From JBHIEE01 sp046760445 (GTDB lineage: Bacteria; Acidobacteriota; Aminicenantia; JdFR-78), in contig JBHIEE010000123.1 in assembly GCA_046760445.1 (NCBI GenBank), positions 1-7,852 on the forward strand: a stretch of 7,852 nt of DNA. Direction: 5' to 3'. Position 1 is the first letter of the stretch. Every line of letters begins with the position of its first letter. The notes beneath the pieces are model-generated. The model was not told the DNA's origin. It saw only the letters and a list, made by a program, of their open reading frames with translations, and searched no databases. A program made the translations under genes and the position numbers. Below, one piece after another: positions 5,672 through 7,852 of the stretch.

Positions 5672-5676
5672 GGATA

Positions 5677-7852
5677 ATGAAAATTCGGAAAGGTTTTTTA
5701 ATTGTCTTTTTAAATTTATTGATAATAAGTTTTCTTCTCCTGAATCCAAGCCAATTATTAGCCCAAAATGGAAAAAAGAAGCTAACTCTCTCACGAATTT
5801 TTGACCCTGGGCAACCGAGTTTCAGCGGAAAATTACCTTCCCACGTAACCTGGACTCCAGATGGCAAATATATCCTGTTTGTCACTTCAGACGAGGAGAC
5901 AGAAAAAACAATCCTCTGGTCTTACAATGTTTCAAATGGCAAAAAAAGTGTTTACCTTGATTTTGAAAATGTTCAGAAACAATGGGAAAAAATAGCTCGA
6001 AATGAAACTGAACGAAAAGAAAAATTCAATATTCATCAATTTATTCTTTCTGAGGATGCTCAGAGTATGATTTTTTCTCACCAGGGAGACTTATTCTATT
6101 ATCAAATTGATAAAAACTGGTTAAAAAGACTAACTGCTACTCTGAAAGAAGAAAAGATTCCAGTTTTCTCGCCAGATGGAAAATATGTCGCTTATGTTCG
6201 GGACAATAATCTTTTTGCCCTGGAGATTTCATCTGGGCTGGAATTTCAGTTCACCTCAGACGGCAGTCAGAATATTCTTAATGGATATCTCACCTGGGTG
6301 TATTTTGAAGAATTGTATCGTAGAAACTATCAGGGGTTCTGGTGGTCACCGGATAGTAAACACATTGCTTATTTTCGCTTTGATGAGTTTCCTGTCTTTA
6401 AAATGACTATGATGAATTTACTCCCTTTTGAAGCAAAACAAGTGCCGGTCACTTACCCCAAGGCAGGAATGACTAATCCTTTAGTCAGGGTGGGAGTGGT
6501 TTCACTGGATGACCAAAAAACAGTTTGGATTGATTTGGGATATAAGGAAGAAGTATATATTGCTCGTGCTATCTGGACACCTGACGGTAAATATCTCAGC
6601 CTACAGATTCCAAAGCGAGATCAAAATCAGATGGATTTACTTCTTGCTGATCCCCAATCAGGAAAATGCAAACTCATCCTACGAGAGGAACAGAAAACCT
6701 GGATTAAACCCAAGAATATCCATTTCTTTAAAAAGAAACCTTATTTTGTCTGGTTATCTGACCGAGACGGCTGGAATCATTTATATCTTTATAATATGGA
6801 GGGAAAACTTGTCCGTCGTTTGACTAATGGCTCCTGGACAGTGAAAAGAGTTGCTCAGGTAGACGAAAGAAAAGGCTGGATTTATTTTATGGGTAACAAA
6901 AAATCGAGCCTGGAAACTCACCTCTACCGAGTTCGAGTTAAGGATACTCATCTCCAGCAATTGAGTCAAGGAGAGGGCACCTATTCCATTATCATGGCTC
7001 CTACTTCTGATCGGTATGTAGCTTTTTATAATAATATTTCCACTCCCAGCAGGATGGATCTTTACAAGGCAAAAGGAACCTTAATTAGGACAATTGAGGA
7101 AAATAGAGTCAAGGAACTCTCTCAATATAAATTAAGTCAATGGGAATTTCTTTATGTTCCCACTGAGGATGGATTGAACCTTCCGGCAATGATGCTCATG
7201 CCACCGAATTTCAATCCTAAGAAAAAATATCCAGTACTTTTTGCTATTTATGGCGGCCCAGAAAGCCAATCTGTCGCTAACCGATGGCTTGGAAAAAGAG
7301 GTATGTGGTACCAGTATTTAGCCCAGAATGGAATTATTATTTTTATTATAGATAACCGTGGCTCAGCTCATTTTGGCAAAGAAGGCGCTTCAAAAATGTA
7401 TGGAGACTTAGGACACTGGGAAATTGTTGATTATGTTCAGGGAGTAAAGTATCTCTCTAAATTTCCTTATGTGGATACTGCACGAATTGGCATTTGGGGC
7501 TGGAGTTATGGTGGTTACTCAACCTGCATGGCTATGCTTACCGCGCCTGATTACTTTCAGGTAGGAGTAGCAGTTGCTCCAGTCATTCACTGGCTTAATT
7601 ATGATACTATTTACACAGAGCGTTATATGGGACAGCCAAAAAATAATCCAGAAGGCTACAAAAGAAGTGCTGCTACCAATTATGCAGAAAATTTAAAAGG
7701 TAAGTTACTCGTCATTCACGGCACTCTGGACGACAATGTCCATTTCCAGAATACAGTTCAATTAGTGAATGAACTCATAAAAGAAAACAAACAATTCTCG
7801 GTAATGATTTATCCTAATCGGGATCATGGGATTCGAGGAGACAATGCCCGAC
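5677..7852 (+). CDS. Dipeptidyl peptidase IV family serine protease, secreted (3' end outside window)
   Basis: DPP IV enzymes (peptidase family S9) remove N-terminal dipeptides, typically X-Pro or X-Ala, from peptides. The 725 visible residues begin with a Sec signal peptide (basic MKIRK, hydrophobic 7-22, likely cleavage after LLA29), so the enzyme works in the periplasm or outside. A beta-propeller follows (about 45-490) with repeated SPDGKY/TPDGKY blade motifs. TWVYFEELY (206-214) carries the double Glu (E211, E212) that in DPP IV binds the substrate amino terminus. The alpha/beta-hydrolase domain starts near 500. It holds YGGP (525-528, the oxyanion Tyr), DNRGSAHFG, the nucleophile Ser610 in GWSYGG, Asp685 in HGTLDDNVHF and His717 in NRDHGI. 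The whole triad is thus present although the frame runs off the window with probably only a few dozen residues missing. The ATG is set by AAGGAGG. The gene is separated from lpxB by 424 bases with terminator-like hairpins and is likely its own unit. Proline-specific relatives in S9 are the alternative, but the double Glu favours dipeptidyl peptidase. Confidence 0.94.
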   Translation, partial: MKIRKGFLIVFLNLLIISFLLLNPSQLLAQNGKKKLTLSRIFDPGQPSFSGKLPSHVTWTPDGKYILFVTSDEETEKTILWSYNVSNGKKSVYLDFENVQKQWEKIARNETERKEKFNIHQFILSEDAQSMIFSHQGDLFYYQIDKNWLKRLTATLKEEKIPVFSPDGKYVAYVRDNNLFALEISSGLEFQFTSDGSQNILNGYLTWVYFEELYRRNYQGFWWSPDSKHIAYFRFDEFPVFKMTMMNLLPFEAKQVPVTYPKAGMTNPLVRVGVVSLDDQKTVWIDLGYKEEVYIARAIWTPDGKYLSLQIPKRDQNQMDLLLADPQSGKCKLILREEQKTWIKPKNIHFFKKKPYFVWLSDRDGWNHLYLYNMEGKLVRRLTNGSWTVKRVAQVDERKGWIYFMGNKKSSLETHLYRVRVKDTHLQQLSQGEGTYSIIMAPTSDRYVAFYNNISTPSRMDLYKAKGTLIRTIEENRVKELSQYKLSQWEFLYVPTEDGLNLPAMMLMPPNFNPKKKYPVLFAIYGGPESQSVANRWLGKRGMWYQYLAQNGIIIFIIDNRGSAHFGKEGASKMYGDLGHWEIVDYVQGVKYLSKFPYVDTARIGIWGWSYGGYSTCMAMLTAPDYFQVGVAVAPVIHWLNYDTIYTERYMGQPKNNPEGYKRSAATNYAENLKGKLLVIHGTLDDNVHFQNTVQLVNELIKENKQFSVMIYPNRDHGIRGDNAR

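Larger units (their letters stand above)
5253..5676. other. Structured intergenic region between lpxB and the DPP IV gene
   Basis: This stretch of 424 bases holds no convincing full-length gene. It contains, in order, a 20-codon mini-ORF (5275-5337), a 19-bp GC-rich palindrome (5359-5377), a nested imperfect inverted repeat (5389-5527), a hairpin followed by T residues (5535-5564), an orphan Shine-Dalgarno-like GGAGGTGA (5590-5597) followed only by tiny frames, and a 9-bp stem (5615-5642). I see no convincing promoter for the downstream gene. TTGACT at 5628-5633 resembles a -35 box but has no matching -10 at proper spacing. Confidence 0.7.

Noticed and set aside
5640..5885. 81-residue minus-strand frame at the start of the DPP IV gene
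   Set aside because: It lies opposite the signal peptide and ribosome binding site of a clearly coding gene and shows no family features.
6176..6823. Two + strand frames of 76 and 104 residues
   Set aside because: They are in another frame inside the DPP IV beta-propeller, whose own frame is open throughout with recognisable motifs.

Overview
The window reads as a chromosomal segment of an AT-rich, Gram-negative (diderm) bacterium. An lpxB gene for lipid A synthesis, a secreted dipeptidyl peptidase IV-type protease and the apparent tail of an outer-membrane beta-barrel protein all point to an outer membrane. The pseudopilins end in a D/G-G-T-x-Y-N-T-W pattern that I associate with GspG-like proteins of Acidobacteriota and Aminicenantes-type lineages. 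That placement is an inference, not a demonstration. All confident genes lie on the + strand, and no transposase, CRISPR array, tRNA or rRNA was seen.

Layout. Positions 1-78 hold the last 25 codons of an upstream gene with an alternating C-terminal pattern ending in Phe. After a short AT-rich gap with a good predicted sigma70 promoter come rpsO (ribosomal protein S15, best start TTG at 169) and pnp (polynucleotide phosphorylase), the classical rpsO-pnp pair. Directly behind pnp are three tandem pseudopilin genes (2636-3133, 3136-3537, 3587-4108). The first two look like GspG paralogues; the third lacks the usual Glu at mature position 5. The third overlaps lpxB (4086-5252) by 23 bp. The five genes from pnp to lpxB are tightly packed and mostly lack clear Shine-Dalgarno sites, which suggests one transcript with coupled translation.

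Positions 5253-5676 are intergenic. They hold a 20-codon mini-ORF with a plausible ribosome binding site, a small GC-rich palindrome, a nested imperfect inverted repeat of about 139 bp (5389-5527) with four CTGCAG sites and 9-bp ends, and two terminator-like hairpins. The last gene begins at 5677 behind a strong AAGGAGG site and runs off the window end. It encodes a signal-peptide-bearing S9 family dipeptidyl peptidase IV with the full Ser-Asp-His triad visible.

Functionally, rpsO-pnp serves translation and RNA decay, the pseudopilin trio serves a type II secretion or type IV pilus-like machine encoded elsewhere, lpxB makes lipid A, and the DPP IV protease degrades peptides outside the cytoplasm. 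I found no evidence for a wholly new multi-gene system. The points most worth following up are the unusual pseudopilin trio and the structured intergenic element.
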